Origin: Dolomedes plantarius
Lineage: Eukaryota > Arthropoda > Arachnida > Araneae > Dolomedidae
Assembly (NCBI GenBank): GCA_907164885.2
Contig: OU015493.1
Span: 219,680,781 to 219,744,780 of the forward strand
Direction: 5' to 3'
Length of the DNA stretch: 64,000 nt
Under the pieces are notes generated by a model. That model worked only from the letters and a program-made list of their open reading frames with translations, ran no database searches and was not told the DNA's origin. This document shows, piece after piece, positions 1 through 10,187 of this stretch; position 1 is the first letter of the stretch; each line of letters begins with the position of its first letter. The position numbers were made by a program, and so were the translations under genes.

Positions 1-1142
1 CATAAAAGTACATAAATCTATATATAGGAAGAAGTCCTGACTTATTCACGTATCAACGCTGAGCAAAAACTATTAGAGATACAGATATCAAATTTTAGGA
101 GCTTATTACTTTTGTGCTGAAGGCGTCAATTAAGAAGCGATTTTTCAAAATTCGCCACCCAAGGGGGGGAGGGGGCATAACGTTGATTTTTACATAAAGG
201 AAGAAGTGATGACTTATTCACGTATCAACGCCCAGTAAAAACTATTGGAGATACAGATATCAAATTTTAGGAGCTTATTACTTTTGTGCTGAAGGCGTCA
301 TTTAAGAAGCAATTTTTTTAAATTCACCCCCCAATGGGGGGAGGGAGAAAAAACGTGTTTTTTACATATTCTTTCATATCTCAAAGAAGAAAATGGATAT
401 CCTTAAGATTCTTGCTTTAAAATGTAAGAAACATGATTACCTAAAAACCAATTTCAGGAATTTTCAAAATTCGGCCCCCCAAGGGGGGGAGGGGGGGCTA
501 AACGTGTTTTTACGTGTTTTATCTATATATATATAAAGGAATCAACGCACAGCAAAAACTATTGGAGACACAGATATAAAATTTTAGGAGCTTATTACTT
601 TTGTGCTGAAGGCGTCATTTAAGAAGCGATTTTTCAAAATTCCCCCCCCCCCCAAGGGGGGAGGGGGCAAAACGTGTTTTTTCATATTCCTTCATATCTC
701 AAAGAAGGAAACTGATATCCATAAGATTCTAGCTTTAAAATGTAGGGAACATGAATACCTAAAAACATATTTCAGGATTTTTCAAAATTCGGCCCCTAAG
801 GGGGAAGGGGCGATAAACATGTTTTTAAGTGTTTTATCACATATTCCTTCATATCTCGAAGAAGAAAACAGATATCCATAAGATTCTTGCTTTAAAATGA
901 AAGGAACACGAATGCCTAAAAATCAATTTCAGGATTTTTCAAAATTCGGCCCCCATGGGAGGGAGGGGGCAAAACGTATTTTTCACATATTCCCTCATAT
1001 TTCAAAGAAATAAAACAGATATCCATAATATTCTTGCTTTAAAATGTAAGGAACTTGATTATCTAAAATCGATTTCAGTATTTTTAAAAAATTCGGCCCC
1101 AAGGGGGGAGGGGGGCGCTAAACGTGCTTTTCACATATACCT
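1..1142 (+). repeat. Two-module satellite array (left block)
   Basis: Degenerate tandem repeats built of two alternating modules of roughly 150-160 bp. Module A carries 'cataagattcttgctttaaa' (near 400, 720, 877, 1023). Module B carries 'ttaggagcttattacttttg' (near 100, 265, 583). Every module ends in a C-run, AA, G-run, A, G-run block followed by AAACGTGTTTT. The C-run/G-run block can fold as a hairpin and has G-runs that could form a quadruplex. Plus-strand frames stay open for 70-95 codons but run-length changes shift the frame, so I do not call them genes. Confidence 0.85.
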
Positions 1143-1578
1143 TATAGAGAATCTATGCTCACTTCTACCCAGACTTGGGTGTATATAATTTGAAGTGGCA
1201 CTCTATTTGAATTATATACAAACACAGTTTATACATGAAACAATGTTTATTGAATTCGTTGCACATATAATTGGCTTTTACAGCAATAAGCATGCGTACT
1301 ACTTGTACGGAATGTATAAACACAGCTTTCAAGAACAATATATTTTTATACTCACGAACAGTAAGTCAAACCAGCAGTACTGCCATGTAAACTTCTGGCC
1401 CGCTAAGCACTAGCGCAGGATAACACCTTTTCAACCGTAACAACCTCCCCTTTTTTATTAATGACGCTGCGTGGTATTTATACTAAGCGCGTATGCCGAA
1501 ATTAGCATATCTAAAGCAGCTTCTTTAATTCACTCAAAAGTTCGATTCTTGTGAATCGAATCTTGTGTATACCTTACA
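1143..1578 (-). repeat. 3' LTR of copy A
   Basis: On the minus strand it starts TGTAAGGTATACACAAG and ends CTCTATA. It matches 4300-4734 except for a short cluster near 1212-1220 and a few other changes. Confidence 0.85.
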
Positions 1579-1591
1579 CTGGCCTCCCTCG
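1579..1591 (-). promoter_or_regulatory. Polypurine tract of copy A
   Basis: The minus strand reads CGAGGGAGGCCAG directly upstream of the LTR start TGTAAGG. This is the expected place for plus-strand priming. The same block precedes the 3' LTR of copy B at 6406-6418. Confidence 0.6.
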
Positions 1592-2122
1592 AAAAAAAAA
1601 ATTAGGTAACTGAGGTCTGAACGGCTTCAGTTAACTAATTGAAAACGCGTGCTGGTCTGACTTTTTACATAATGGGTGGCAAAGCCAAAAAACCTTCCAC
1701 ACGTTGTGTGGGGGAAAAACGCCACTACCATTTTACAAAACTAACCCCGAAGGGTCCAGGTGACACCATCACACAGTGGATTTGCAGAGTTGCGGATACT
1801 GGGCTGGCCAACTGCGCCCTAAAAAACTTATTTTACTTAAAATTGTCAACACAATTGCACAGCATGACATTTCTTGACTGTTTGTATCTGCTCTCCCCCA
1901 ATTTATAATGCACATGTGTCATGATTTGTGAAGTTAGTACATTAGTGGTTAATTGGTATATTGTGCAGTATGTATTTTTTTCCTAGTCACTACATGTCCC
2001 CTTCAAAAATTTATAAAACAACAGTATGCCGTATTTTTTTTTTCAGTGGCTCACCCCTTCCCCTCAAAATGTTTACACAGTATATACACTGGGGAATTTC
2101 AAACCAATTTGGTTCGGTTTTA
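1592..2122 (-). other. Non-coding 3' internal region of copy A
   Basis: Between the second ORF and the purine tract. The opposite-strand 89-codon frame at 1639-1908 resembles nothing I know and I treat it as chance. Confidence 0.5.
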
Positions 2123-2824
2123 TTAAAGGGTGGGAGTTAGAATAAGAAAGTTGATACAAGACTTGTTCCTCATGAATGCAGCAACTTCCTTGCACCAGTC
2201 TGTCCAATCCGTGGAACCTCTCTTGATGGTCGCAGTCCTAGTAAAGGGGTTCGTTGACCGTGTGGGCATCCTTCGTGCAGCAGGTCGTAGGTCCTGAGGC
2301 GCTGGTCCGGCTTGACGATGGACAGGAGGTCTCTTGGGAGGAGGCCAACCTTGGTGGGCGGCAGAAATCTTGCGCTTCCTGTACTTATGCAAAGGAACTT
2401 TAAAATTGTCATTCTTCCTTTTGATAACCTTGTGTACCTTATGTGTACCAAGTTCATCCTTTAATAGAGTTTTTGTAGTGCACACCTTACTTTGCTTCGT
2501 ACTTTTGTTTGTATCGGTATTAAATTTTAATGCAGATTCTATTGTTTCAAATTTATACGCCGCACCAACGTGTTTAGTTACTGGTTTTATCTCGCTGCTT
2601 GTGTCATGTTTTTCAACAACCTGACTCTGTTTTTCGTATTTGTGCTTATACGACTTCTTGTTTACCGCCTTAATTACTTCAGTATTTGCAGTTTTAATGC
2701 TGGAACCTGAAGGCGCTTTTTCACGTTTTTTATCCCCCTTAACTTTAGTTTTATCCTCTTTTGACGAAAAAGTCTCTTTGAAACTTGCGACATCAGAATC
2801 GTTATCATTTAAATTCTTTAACAC
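2123..2824 (-). CDS. Basic C-terminal ORF of the LTR element (copy A)
   Basis: 233 codons, rich in Lys, Ser and Thr (residues 1-150), then a Pro/Arg-rich part with WPPPKRPPVHRQ near residue 160. I recognise no domain. It lies in the same frame as the upstream Gag: a TAG at 2927-2929 and 34 sense codons separate the two. In the degraded copy at 31-34 kb the TAG position is CAG, so the two ORFs were probably one long frame. It could be the tail left after deletion of pol, or an extended Gag C-terminus. The function is unknown. The ATG at 2824 may not be a real start. Confidence 0.6.
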   Translation of the reverse strand: MLKNLNDNDSDVASFKETFSSKEDKTKVKGDKKREKAPSGSSIKTANTEVIKAVNKKSYKHKYEKQSQVVEKHDTSSEIKPVTKHVGAAYKFETIESALKFNTDTNKSTKQSKVCTTKTLLKDELGTHKVHKVIKRKNDNFKVPLHKYRKRKISAAHQGWPPPKRPPVHRQAGPAPQDLRPAARRMPTRSTNPFTRTATIKRGSTDWTDWCKEVAAFMRNKSCINFLILTPTL

Positions 2825-2926
2825 TGCTTCAGTTTTAGGAAGATTAAGCTTTTCGTACTGGTGCGTTTTAATACAACCTACGTCTATAACTTCCGAAGCA
2901 TCAGCTAAACTACTTACAGTATAATT

Positions 2927-4165
2927 CTATGTCAACTTTTCATCCTGACTCTCAGTATGGTTTTCATGTACTTTATTTAAAACCATATTATCAACCTGGC
3001 CTACACAATCCTCATTCGGCTGGGAACTTGAAATAATATCATCATTACCTAGCGAGTTCCTAATATCGTTTAAAGAATTTTTATTATCGTCAACTAATAA
3101 GTATTCACTAACTTCCGTAACGCATACTTCGTCATCTACTAAATTTCCTTCATTAACAGATGTGTGAATATCATCTAAAATATCAGGTATATCATCAATA
3201 ATATCAGGTATAGCATTAATAGAAGTGTCAGATGATTTATTTTCTAAACCACTAGCATTAGTATCGGCACTATTTTCAGAAATTTGTACTGGAATTACCT
3301 CATCATTCCAGCTAGACTCACTTTCTTTATAAGCCACAAAAATACCCTGACTTTCACTATTCTCAAAATAATGATTACTACTAGGACAAAATAATACATT
3401 TGACCAAACAGTTTCAACAGGTTGAACCATATCATGTGAATCAACTTGCCAGTGCAAGTAAGGTGCTTCTATATTATTTACTTTAAGAGCACAAATTTCA
3501 TTATAACGCCGTGCGCTTCTATTATTTTGCCTGCGGTACGGCTTACGCTGCTGGTTTGAAACTCGCGAAAAATTTTGGCGCGGGTGTATAAAACTTCTCG
3601 TACCTGAATGACGGTGAGGGGTAGCGAAGAAATGCCTATTGTCATATTTAGCTAAAGCTTGAAGGAGGGTAACCTTGCTTGTAATTGTTTGATTATCTAA
3701 AAAATCTTGAACACTTGGCTTCAAACGTTGGATAACTATTTTTAAGATTACCGCTTCCGTTACCCCTTCTAAATATTCCTCACACTTGGAAATCTTTTCC
3801 GTAGCAAAATCTAATGCAGACTGACCTTCACGTTGCCTTAGCGAATAAATTTCCGCTTCAATTTCACTTTGATTAAGGGTCTTTGGAAAAACACTAAGAA
3901 ACTGTTGCTTGAATGACAAATAGTCAAAAATCAGATTACTGCTTTGCATGCATGTGTACCACTGAAATGCACTACCTCTTAAAGCGGCTAGAGCAATTTT
4001 AAGTTTATCCCCCTCTGGGGTGCATTGTTGCTGAAAGTAATGCTCAATTTTCTTTAGGAATTGGCTTGAGGGGCCGCCATTGAAGGTGGCTTCGAATGGC
4101 GCAATTTGCTGAACCATAATTACCCGAGGAAAATTTCCAGCAGTATTTTGTTCTACAACACTCAT
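2927..4165 (-). CDS. gag: Gag of the LTR element (copy A)
   Basis: 412 codons. Residues about 25-185 have the pattern of retrotransposon Gag capsid domains (FNGGPSSQFLKKIEHYF near residue 28, then ALRGSAFQWYTCM and SLRQREGQSALDFA). A basic stretch rich in Arg/Gln follows (about residues 185-230). No CCHC knuckle is visible. The C-terminal third is acidic, with DIIDDIPDILDDI near residue 320. The family role is to form the virus-like particle that packages element RNA. The ATG at 4165 lies about 125 bp from the primer site. The frame ends in TAG and stays open beyond it. Copy B is identical at protein level. Confidence 0.8.
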   Translation of the reverse strand: MSVVEQNTAGNFPRVIMVQQIAPFEATFNGGPSSQFLKKIEHYFQQQCTPEGDKLKIALAALRGSAFQWYTCMQSSNLIFDYLSFKQQFLSVFPKTLNQSEIEAEIYSLRQREGQSALDFATEKISKCEEYLEGVTEAVILKIVIQRLKPSVQDFLDNQTITSKVTLLQALAKYDNRHFFATPHRHSGTRSFIHPRQNFSRVSNQQRKPYRRQNNRSARRYNEICALKVNNIEAPYLHWQVDSHDMVQPVETVWSNVLFCPSSNHYFENSESQGIFVAYKESESSWNDEVIPVQISENSADTNASGLENKSSDTSINAIPDIIDDIPDILDDIHTSVNEGNLVDDEVCVTEVSEYLLVDDNKNSLNDIRNSLGNDDIISSSQPNEDCVGQVDNMVLNKVHENHTESQDEKLT

Positions 4166-4286
4166 TTTTTAAATAGTATATAAGTACTTGCAACAATTTT
4201 ATCAATATAAGTACACAGTACACAGTTTTTAATTTCAATTATGTTGTTCGTTACAAATGTAATGCTAACTACCAGGGTATATATAT

Positions 4287-4298
4287 TTTCGGGCGCCA
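4287..4298 (-). promoter_or_regulatory. Primer binding site of copy A
   Basis: The minus strand reads TGGCGCCCGAAA two bases after the 5' LTR end. The first eleven bases match the 3' end complement of the lysine tRNA used by many retroelements. The same block occurs at 9114-9125 and at 33594-33605. Confidence 0.75.
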
Positions 4299-4299
4299 G

Positions 4300-4734
4300 T
4301 ATAGAGAATCTATGCTCACTTCTACCCAGACTTGGGTGTATATAATTTGAAGTGGCACTCTATTTGAATTTGAAGCAAACACAGTTTATACATGAAACAA
4401 TGTTTATTGAATTCGTTGCACATATAATTGGCTTTTACAGCAATAAGCATGCGTACTACTTGTACGGAATGTATAAACACAGCTTTCAAGAACAATATAT
4501 TTTTATACTCACGAACAGTAAGTCAAACCAGCAGTACTGCCATGTAAACTTCTGGCCCGCTAAGCACTAGCGCAGGATAACACCTTTTCAACCGTAACAA
4601 CCTCCCTTTTTTATTAATGACGCTGCGTGGTATTTATACTAAGCACGTATGCCGTAATTAGCATATCTAAAGCAGCTTCTTTAATTCACTCAAAAGTTCG
4701 ATTCTTGTGAATCGAATCTTGTGTATACCTTACA
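4300..4734 (-). repeat. 5' LTR of copy A
   Basis: Partner of 1143-1578. The minus strand starts TGTAAGG at 4734 and ends TATA at 4300, followed by the primer site. Direct flank ACCT at 4735-4738. Confidence 0.85.
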
Positions 4735-5970
4735 ACCTTCGTATCTGAAAGTAGGAAACGGATATCCATAAGATTCTTGCTTTAAAATGAAAGGAAGACG
4801 ATTACCGAAAAATCGGTTTCAGGATTTTTCAAAATTCGCCTCCCAAGGGGGGAGGGGGGGGGCAAAACGTATTTTTTACATATTTCTTCATATCCCAAAG
4901 AAGGAAATTGATGTCCATAAGATTCTTGCTTTAAAATGTAAGAAACATGAATACCTAAAAACCAATTTCAGGATTTTTCAAAATTCTGCCCCCAAGGGGG
5001 GGGAGGGGGCAAAACGTGTTTTTACGTGTTTTATCTATATATATAAAGGAATCAACGCCGAGCAAAAAGTATTGGAGATACAGATATCAAATTTTAGGAG
5101 CTTATTACTTTTGTGCTGAAGGCGTCATTTAAGAAGCAATTTTTTTAAATTCACCCCCCAATGGGGGGAGGGAGAAAAAACGTGTTTTTTACATATTCTT
5201 TCATATCTCAAAGAAGAAAATGGATATCCTTAAGATTCTTGCTTTAAAATGTAAGAAACATGATTACCTAAAAACCAATTTCAGGAATTTTCAAAATTCG
5301 GCCCCCCAAGGGGGGGAGGGGGGGCTAAACGTGTTTTTACGTGTTTTATCTATATATATATAAAGGAATCAACGCACAGCAAAAACTATTGGAGACACAG
5401 ATATAAAATTTTAGGAGCTTATTACTTTTGTGCTGAAGGCGTCATTTAAGAAGCGATTTTTCAAAATTCCCCCCCCCCCCCAAGGGGGGAGGGGGCAAAA
5501 CGTGTTTTTTCATATTCCTTCATATCTCAAAGAAGGAAACTGATATCCATAAGATTCTAGCTTTAAAATGTAGGGAACATGAATACCTAAAAACATATTT
5601 CAGGATTTTTCAAAATTCGGCCCCTAAGGGGGAAGGGGCGATAAACATGTTTTTAAGTGTTTTATCACATATTCCTTCATATCTCGAAGAAGAAAACAGA
5701 TATCCATAAGATTCTTGCTTTAAAATGAAAGGAACACGAATGCCTAAAAATCAATTTCAGGATTTTTCAAAATTCGGCCCCCATGGGAGGGAGGGGGCAA
5801 AACGTATTTTTCACATATTCCCTCATATTTCAAAGAAATAAAACAGATATCCATAATATTCTTGCTTTAAAATGTAAGGAACTTGATTATCTAAAATCGA
5901 TTTCAGTATTTTTAAAAAATTCGGCCCCAAGGGGGGAGGGGGGCGCTAAACGTGCTTTTCACATATACCT
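4735..5970 (+). repeat. Two-module satellite array (middle block)
   Basis: Continuation of the satellite across the duplication junction (5070). Modules A and B alternate as in 1-1142, again with C-run/G-run blocks (near 4845, 4990, 5155, 5305, 5470, 5620, 5780, 5930). Confidence 0.85.
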
Positions 5971-6405
5971 TATAGAGAATCTATGCTCACTTCTACCCAG
6001 ACTTGGGTGTATATAATTTGAAGTGGCACTCTATTTGAATTATATACAAACACAGTTTATACATGAAACAATGTTTATTGAATTCGTTGCACATATAATT
6101 GGCTTTTACAGCAATAAGCATGCGTACTACTTGTACGGAATGTATAAACACAGCTTTCAAGAACAATATATTTTTATACTCACGAACAGTAAGTCAAACC
6201 AGCAGTACTGCCATGTAAACTTCTGGCCCGCTAAGCACTAGCGCAGGATAACACCTTTTCAACCGTAACAACCTCCCCTTTTTATTAATGACGCTGCGTG
6301 GTATTTATACTAAGCGCGTATGCCGAAATTAGCATATCTAAAGCAGCTTCTTTAATTCACTCAAAAGTTCGATTCTTGTGAATCGAATCTTGTGTATACC
6401 TTACA
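5971..6405 (-). repeat. 3' LTR of copy B
   Basis: Matches 1143-1578 with one T fewer in a T-run. Confidence 0.85.
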
Positions 6406-6949
6406 CTGGCCTCCCTCGAAAAAAAAAATTAGGTAACTGAGGTCTGAACGGCTTCAGTTAACTAATTGAAAACGCGTGCTGGTCTGACTTTTTACATAAT
6501 GGGTGGCAAAGCCAAAAAACCTTCCACACGTTGTGTGGGGGAAAAACGCCACTACCATTTTACAAAACTAACCCCGAAGGGTCCAGGTGACACCATCACA
6601 CAGTGGATTTGCAGAGTTGCGGATACTGGGCTGGCCAACTGCGCCCTAAAAAACTTATTTTACTTAAAATTGTCAACACAATTGCACAGCATGACATTTC
6701 TTGACTGTTTGTATCTGCTCTCCCCCAATTTATAATGCACATGTGTCATGATTTGTGAAGTTAGTACATTAGTGGTTAATTGGTATATTGTGCAGTATGT
6801 ATTTTTTTCCTAGTCACTACATGTCCCCTTCAAAAATTTATAAAACAACAGTATGCCGTATTTTTTTTTTCAGTGGCTCACCCCTTCCCCTCAAAATGTT
6901 TACACAGTATATACACTGGGGAATTTCAAACCAATTTGGTTCGGTTTTA

Positions 6950-7651
6950 TTAAAGGGTGGGAGTTAGAATAAGAAAGTTGATACAAGACTTGTTCCTCAT
7001 GAATGCAGCAACTTCCTTGCACCAGTCTGTCCAATCCGTGGAACCTCTCTTGATGGTCGCAGTCCTAGTAAAGGGGTTCGTTGACCGTGTGGGCATCCTT
7101 CGTGCAGCAGGCCGTAGGTCCTGAGGCGCTGGTCCGGCTTGACGATGGACAGGAGGTCTCTTGGGAGGAGGCCAACCTTGGTGGGCGGCAGAAATCTTGC
7201 GCTTCCTGTACTTATGCAAAGGAACTTTAAAATTGTCATTCTTCCTTTTGATAACCTTGTGTACCTTATGTGTACCAAGTTCATCCTTTAATAGAGTTTT
7301 TGTAGTGCACACCTTACTTTGCTTCGTACTTTTGTTTGTATCGGTATTAAATTTTAATGCAGATTCTATTGTTTCAAATTTATACGCCGCACCAACGTGT
7401 TTAGTTACTGGTTTTATCTCGCTGCTTGTGTCATGTTTTTCAACAACCTGACTCTGTTTTTCGTATTTGTGCTTATACGACTTCTTGTTTACCGCCTTAA
7501 TTACTTCAGTATTTGCAGTTTTAATGCTGGAACCTGAAGGCGCTTTTTCACGTTTTTTATCCCCCTTAACTTTAGTTTTATCCTCTTTTGACGAAAAAGT
7601 CTCTTTGAAACTTGCGACATCAGAATCGTTATCATTTAAATTCTTTAACAC
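6950..7651 (-). CDS. Basic C-terminal ORF of the LTR element (copy B)
   Basis: 233 codons, identical in this frame to the copy A ORF. The base change at 7112 alters only a shadow frame and is silent here. The same in-frame TAG and 34-codon linker separate it from Gag. Confidence 0.6.
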   Translation of the reverse strand: MLKNLNDNDSDVASFKETFSSKEDKTKVKGDKKREKAPSGSSIKTANTEVIKAVNKKSYKHKYEKQSQVVEKHDTSSEIKPVTKHVGAAYKFETIESALKFNTDTNKSTKQSKVCTTKTLLKDELGTHKVHKVIKRKNDNFKVPLHKYRKRKISAAHQGWPPPKRPPVHRQAGPAPQDLRPAARRMPTRSTNPFTRTATIKRGSTDWTDWCKEVAAFMRNKSCINFLILTPTL

Positions 7652-7753
7652 TGCTTCAGTTTTAGGAAGATTAAGCTTTTCGTACTGGTGCGTTTTAATA
7701 CAACCTACGTCTATAACTTCCGAAGCATCAGCTAAACTACTTACAGTATAATT

Positions 7754-8992
7754 CTATGTCAACTTTTCATCCTGACTCTCAGTATGGTTTTCATGTACTT
7801 TATTTAAAACCATATTATCAACCTGGCCTACACAATCCTCATTCGGCTGGGAACTTGAAATAATATCATCATTACCTAGCGAGTTCCTAATATCGTTTAA
7901 AGAATTTTTATTATCGTCAACTAATAAGTATTCACTAACTTCCGTAACGCATACTTCGTCATCTACTAAATTTCCTTCATTAACAGATGTGTGAATATCA
8001 TCTAAAATATCAGGTATATCATCAATAATATCAGGTATAGCATTAATAGAAGTGTCAGATGATTTATTTTCTAAACCACTAGCATTAGTATCGGCACTAT
8101 TTTCAGAAATTTGTACTGGAATTACCTCATCATTCCAGCTAGACTCACTTTCTTTATAAGCCACAAAAATACCCTGACTTTCACTATTCTCAAAATAATG
8201 ATTACTACTAGGACAAAATAATACATTTGACCAAACAGTTTCAACAGGTTGAACCATATCATGTGAATCAACTTGCCAGTGCAAGTAAGGTGCTTCTATA
8301 TTATTTACTTTAAGAGCACAAATTTCATTATAACGCCGTGCGCTTCTATTATTTTGCCTGCGGTACGGCTTACGCTGCTGGTTTGAAACTCGCGAAAAAT
8401 TTTGGCGCGGGTGTATAAAACTTCTCGTACCTGAATGACGGTGAGGGGTAGCGAAGAAATGCCTATTGTCATATTTAGCTAAAGCTTGAAGGAGGGTAAC
8501 CTTGCTTGTAATTGTTTGATTATCTAAAAAATCTTGAACACTTGGCTTCAAACGTTGGATAACTATTTTTAAGATTACCGCTTCCGTTACCCCTTCTAAA
8601 TATTCCTCACACTTGGAAATCTTTTCCGTAGCAAAATCTAATGCAGACTGACCTTCACGTTGCCTTAGCGAATAAATTTCCGCTTCAATTTCACTTTGAT
8701 TAAGGGTCTTTGGAAAAACACTAAGAAACTGTTGCTTGAATGACAAATAGTCAAAAATCAGATTACTGCTTTGCATGCATGTGTACCACTGAAATGCACT
8801 ACCTCTTAAAGCGGCTAGAGCAATTTTAAGTTTATCCCCCTCTGGGGTGCATTGTTGCTGAAAGTAATGCTCAATTTTCTTTAGGAATTGGCTTGAGGGG
8901 CCGCCATTGAAGGTGGCTTCGAATGGCGCAATTTGCTGAACCATAATTACCCGAGGAAAATTTCCAGCAGTATTTTGTTCTACAACACTCAT
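7754..8992 (-). CDS. gag: Gag of the LTR element (copy B)
   Basis: 412 codons, identical to the copy A Gag. Capsid-like region at residues 25-185, basic stretch at 185-230, acidic C-terminus, no zinc knuckle. Ends at the same TAG. Confidence 0.8.
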   Translation of the reverse strand: MSVVEQNTAGNFPRVIMVQQIAPFEATFNGGPSSQFLKKIEHYFQQQCTPEGDKLKIALAALRGSAFQWYTCMQSSNLIFDYLSFKQQFLSVFPKTLNQSEIEAEIYSLRQREGQSALDFATEKISKCEEYLEGVTEAVILKIVIQRLKPSVQDFLDNQTITSKVTLLQALAKYDNRHFFATPHRHSGTRSFIHPRQNFSRVSNQQRKPYRRQNNRSARRYNEICALKVNNIEAPYLHWQVDSHDMVQPVETVWSNVLFCPSSNHYFENSESQGIFVAYKESESSWNDEVIPVQISENSADTNASGLENKSSDTSINAIPDIIDDIPDILDDIHTSVNEGNLVDDEVCVTEVSEYLLVDDNKNSLNDIRNSLGNDDIISSSQPNEDCVGQVDNMVLNKVHENHTESQDEKLT

Positions 8993-9126
8993 TTTTTAAA
9001 TAGTATATAAGTACTTGCAACAATTTTATCAATATAAGTACACAGTACACAGTTTTTAATTTCAATTATGTTGTTCGTTACAAATGTAATGCTAACTACC
9101 AGGGTATATATATTTTCGGGCGCCAG

Positions 9127-9561
9127 TATAGAGAATCTATGCTCACTTCTACCCAGACTTGGGTGTATATAATTTGAAGTGGCACTCTATTTGAATTTGA
9201 AGCAAACACAGTTTATACATGAAACAATGTTTATTGAATTCGTTGCACATATAATTGGCTTTTACAGCAATAAGCATGCGTACTACTTGTACGGAATGTA
9301 TAAACACAGCTTTCAAGAACAATATATTTTTATACTCACGAACAGTAAGTCAAACCAGCAGTACTGCCATGTAAACTTCTGGCCCGCTAAGCACTAGCGC
9401 AGGATAACACCTTTTCAACCGTAACAACCTCCCTTTTTTATTAATGACGCTGCGTGGTATTTATACTAAGCACGTATGCCGTAATTAGCATATCTAAAGC
9501 AGCTTCTTTAATTCACTCAAAAGTTCGATTCTTGTGAATCGAATCTTGTGTATACCTTACA
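9127..9561 (-). repeat. 5' LTR of copy B
   Basis: Matches 4300-4734. Followed on the minus strand by the same primer site. Confidence 0.85.
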
Positions 9562-10183
9562 ACCTTCGTATCTGAAAGTAGGAAACGGATATCCATAAGA
9601 TTCTTGCTTTAAAATGAAAGGAAGACGATTACCGAAAAATCGGTTTCAGGATTTTTCAAAATTCGCCTCCCAAGGGGGGAGGGGGGGGCAAAACGTATTT
9701 TTTACATATTTCTTCATATCCCAAAGAAGGAAATTGATGTCCATAAGATTCTTGCTTTAAAATGTAAGAAACATGAATACCTAAAAACCAATTTCAGGAT
9801 TTTTCAAAATTCTGCCCCCAAGGGGGGGAGGGGGCAAAACGTGTTTTTACGTGTTTTATCTATATATATAAAGGAATCAACGCCGAGCAAAAAGTATTGG
9901 AGATACAGATATCAAATTTTAAGAGCTTATTACTTTTGTGCTGAAGGTGTCATTTAAGAAGCGATTTTTCATAATTCATCCCCCAAGGAGGGAGGGGGCA
10001 AAACGTGTTTTTTACATATTCCTTCATATCTCAAAGAAGGAAAGTGATATCCATAAGATTCTTGCTTTAAAATGTAGGGAATATGAATACATAAAAACAT
10101 GTTTCAGGATTTTACAAATTTCGGCCCCCAAGGGGGGAATGGGGGCTAAACATGTTTTTACGTGTTTTATCACATACTAGTAA
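9562..10183 (+). repeat. Two-module satellite array (right block)
   Basis: Satellite modules continue. After about 9915 the sequence no longer matches the duplicated unit (TTTTAAGAGC instead of TTTTAGGAGC), which marks the right edge of the duplication. Confidence 0.8.
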
Positions 10184-10187
10184 GTAA

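Larger units (their letters stand above)
1143..4734 (-). mobile_element. Non-autonomous gag-bearing LTR retrotransposon, copy A
   Basis: Two 435-bp LTRs flank about 2.7 kb of internal sequence on the minus strand. A 4-bp target duplication ACCT is seen at 1139-1142 and 4735-4738. Removing the element rejoins a normal satellite module, so it inserted in the satellite. It has a primer site TGGCGCCCGAAA next to the 5' LTR and a purine tract next to the 3' LTR. It encodes a Gag and a basic C-terminal ORF, with no protease, reverse transcriptase or integrase. Ty3/gypsy type is inferred from the Gag fold and the 4-bp duplication. The two LTRs differ at about 6 substitutions and 1 indel (roughly 1.5%). 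Confidence 0.88.
5971..9561 (-). mobile_element. Gag-bearing LTR retrotransposon, copy B
   Basis: Second copy, produced by the segmental duplication rather than by a new insertion: its flanks match those of copy A far beyond the element, and its LTRs differ from each other exactly as those of copy A do. ACCT flanks at 5967-5970 and 9562-9565. Confidence 0.88.
243..9896. repeat. 4.83-kb tandem segmental duplication
   Basis: Positions 243-5069 and 5070-about 9896 are two copies of one unit containing satellite, a complete LTR element and more satellite. Sampled positions are offset by 4827 or 4828. The only substitution I noticed is T at 2285 versus C at 7112. The other differences are homopolymer lengths (for example the C-run near 641/5469, the T-run near 1450/6276 and the G-runs near 4855/9682). 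The junctions lie in a satellite sequence starting TATTGGAGATACAG, present at 243, 5070 and about 9895, which fits unequal exchange between satellite units. An assembly artefact is possible. Confidence 0.85.

Noticed and set aside
1195..1413. 72-codon frames repeated at 1195, 4352, 6023 and 9179
   Set aside because: They lie inside the LTRs, opposite to the element's sense, start at GTG and repeat only because the LTR repeats.
2334..2924. Plus-strand frames of 94-96 codons with hydrophobic runs
   Set aside because: Shadows of the minus-strand basic ORF; Lys-rich codons read as Phe/Leu on the other strand and mimic membrane segments.
2927..2929. Retrovirus-style programmed readthrough at the Gag TAG
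   Set aside because: Copy C has CAG there and a TAG at a different codon, which fits ordinary mutation better than a conserved recoding signal; not excluded.
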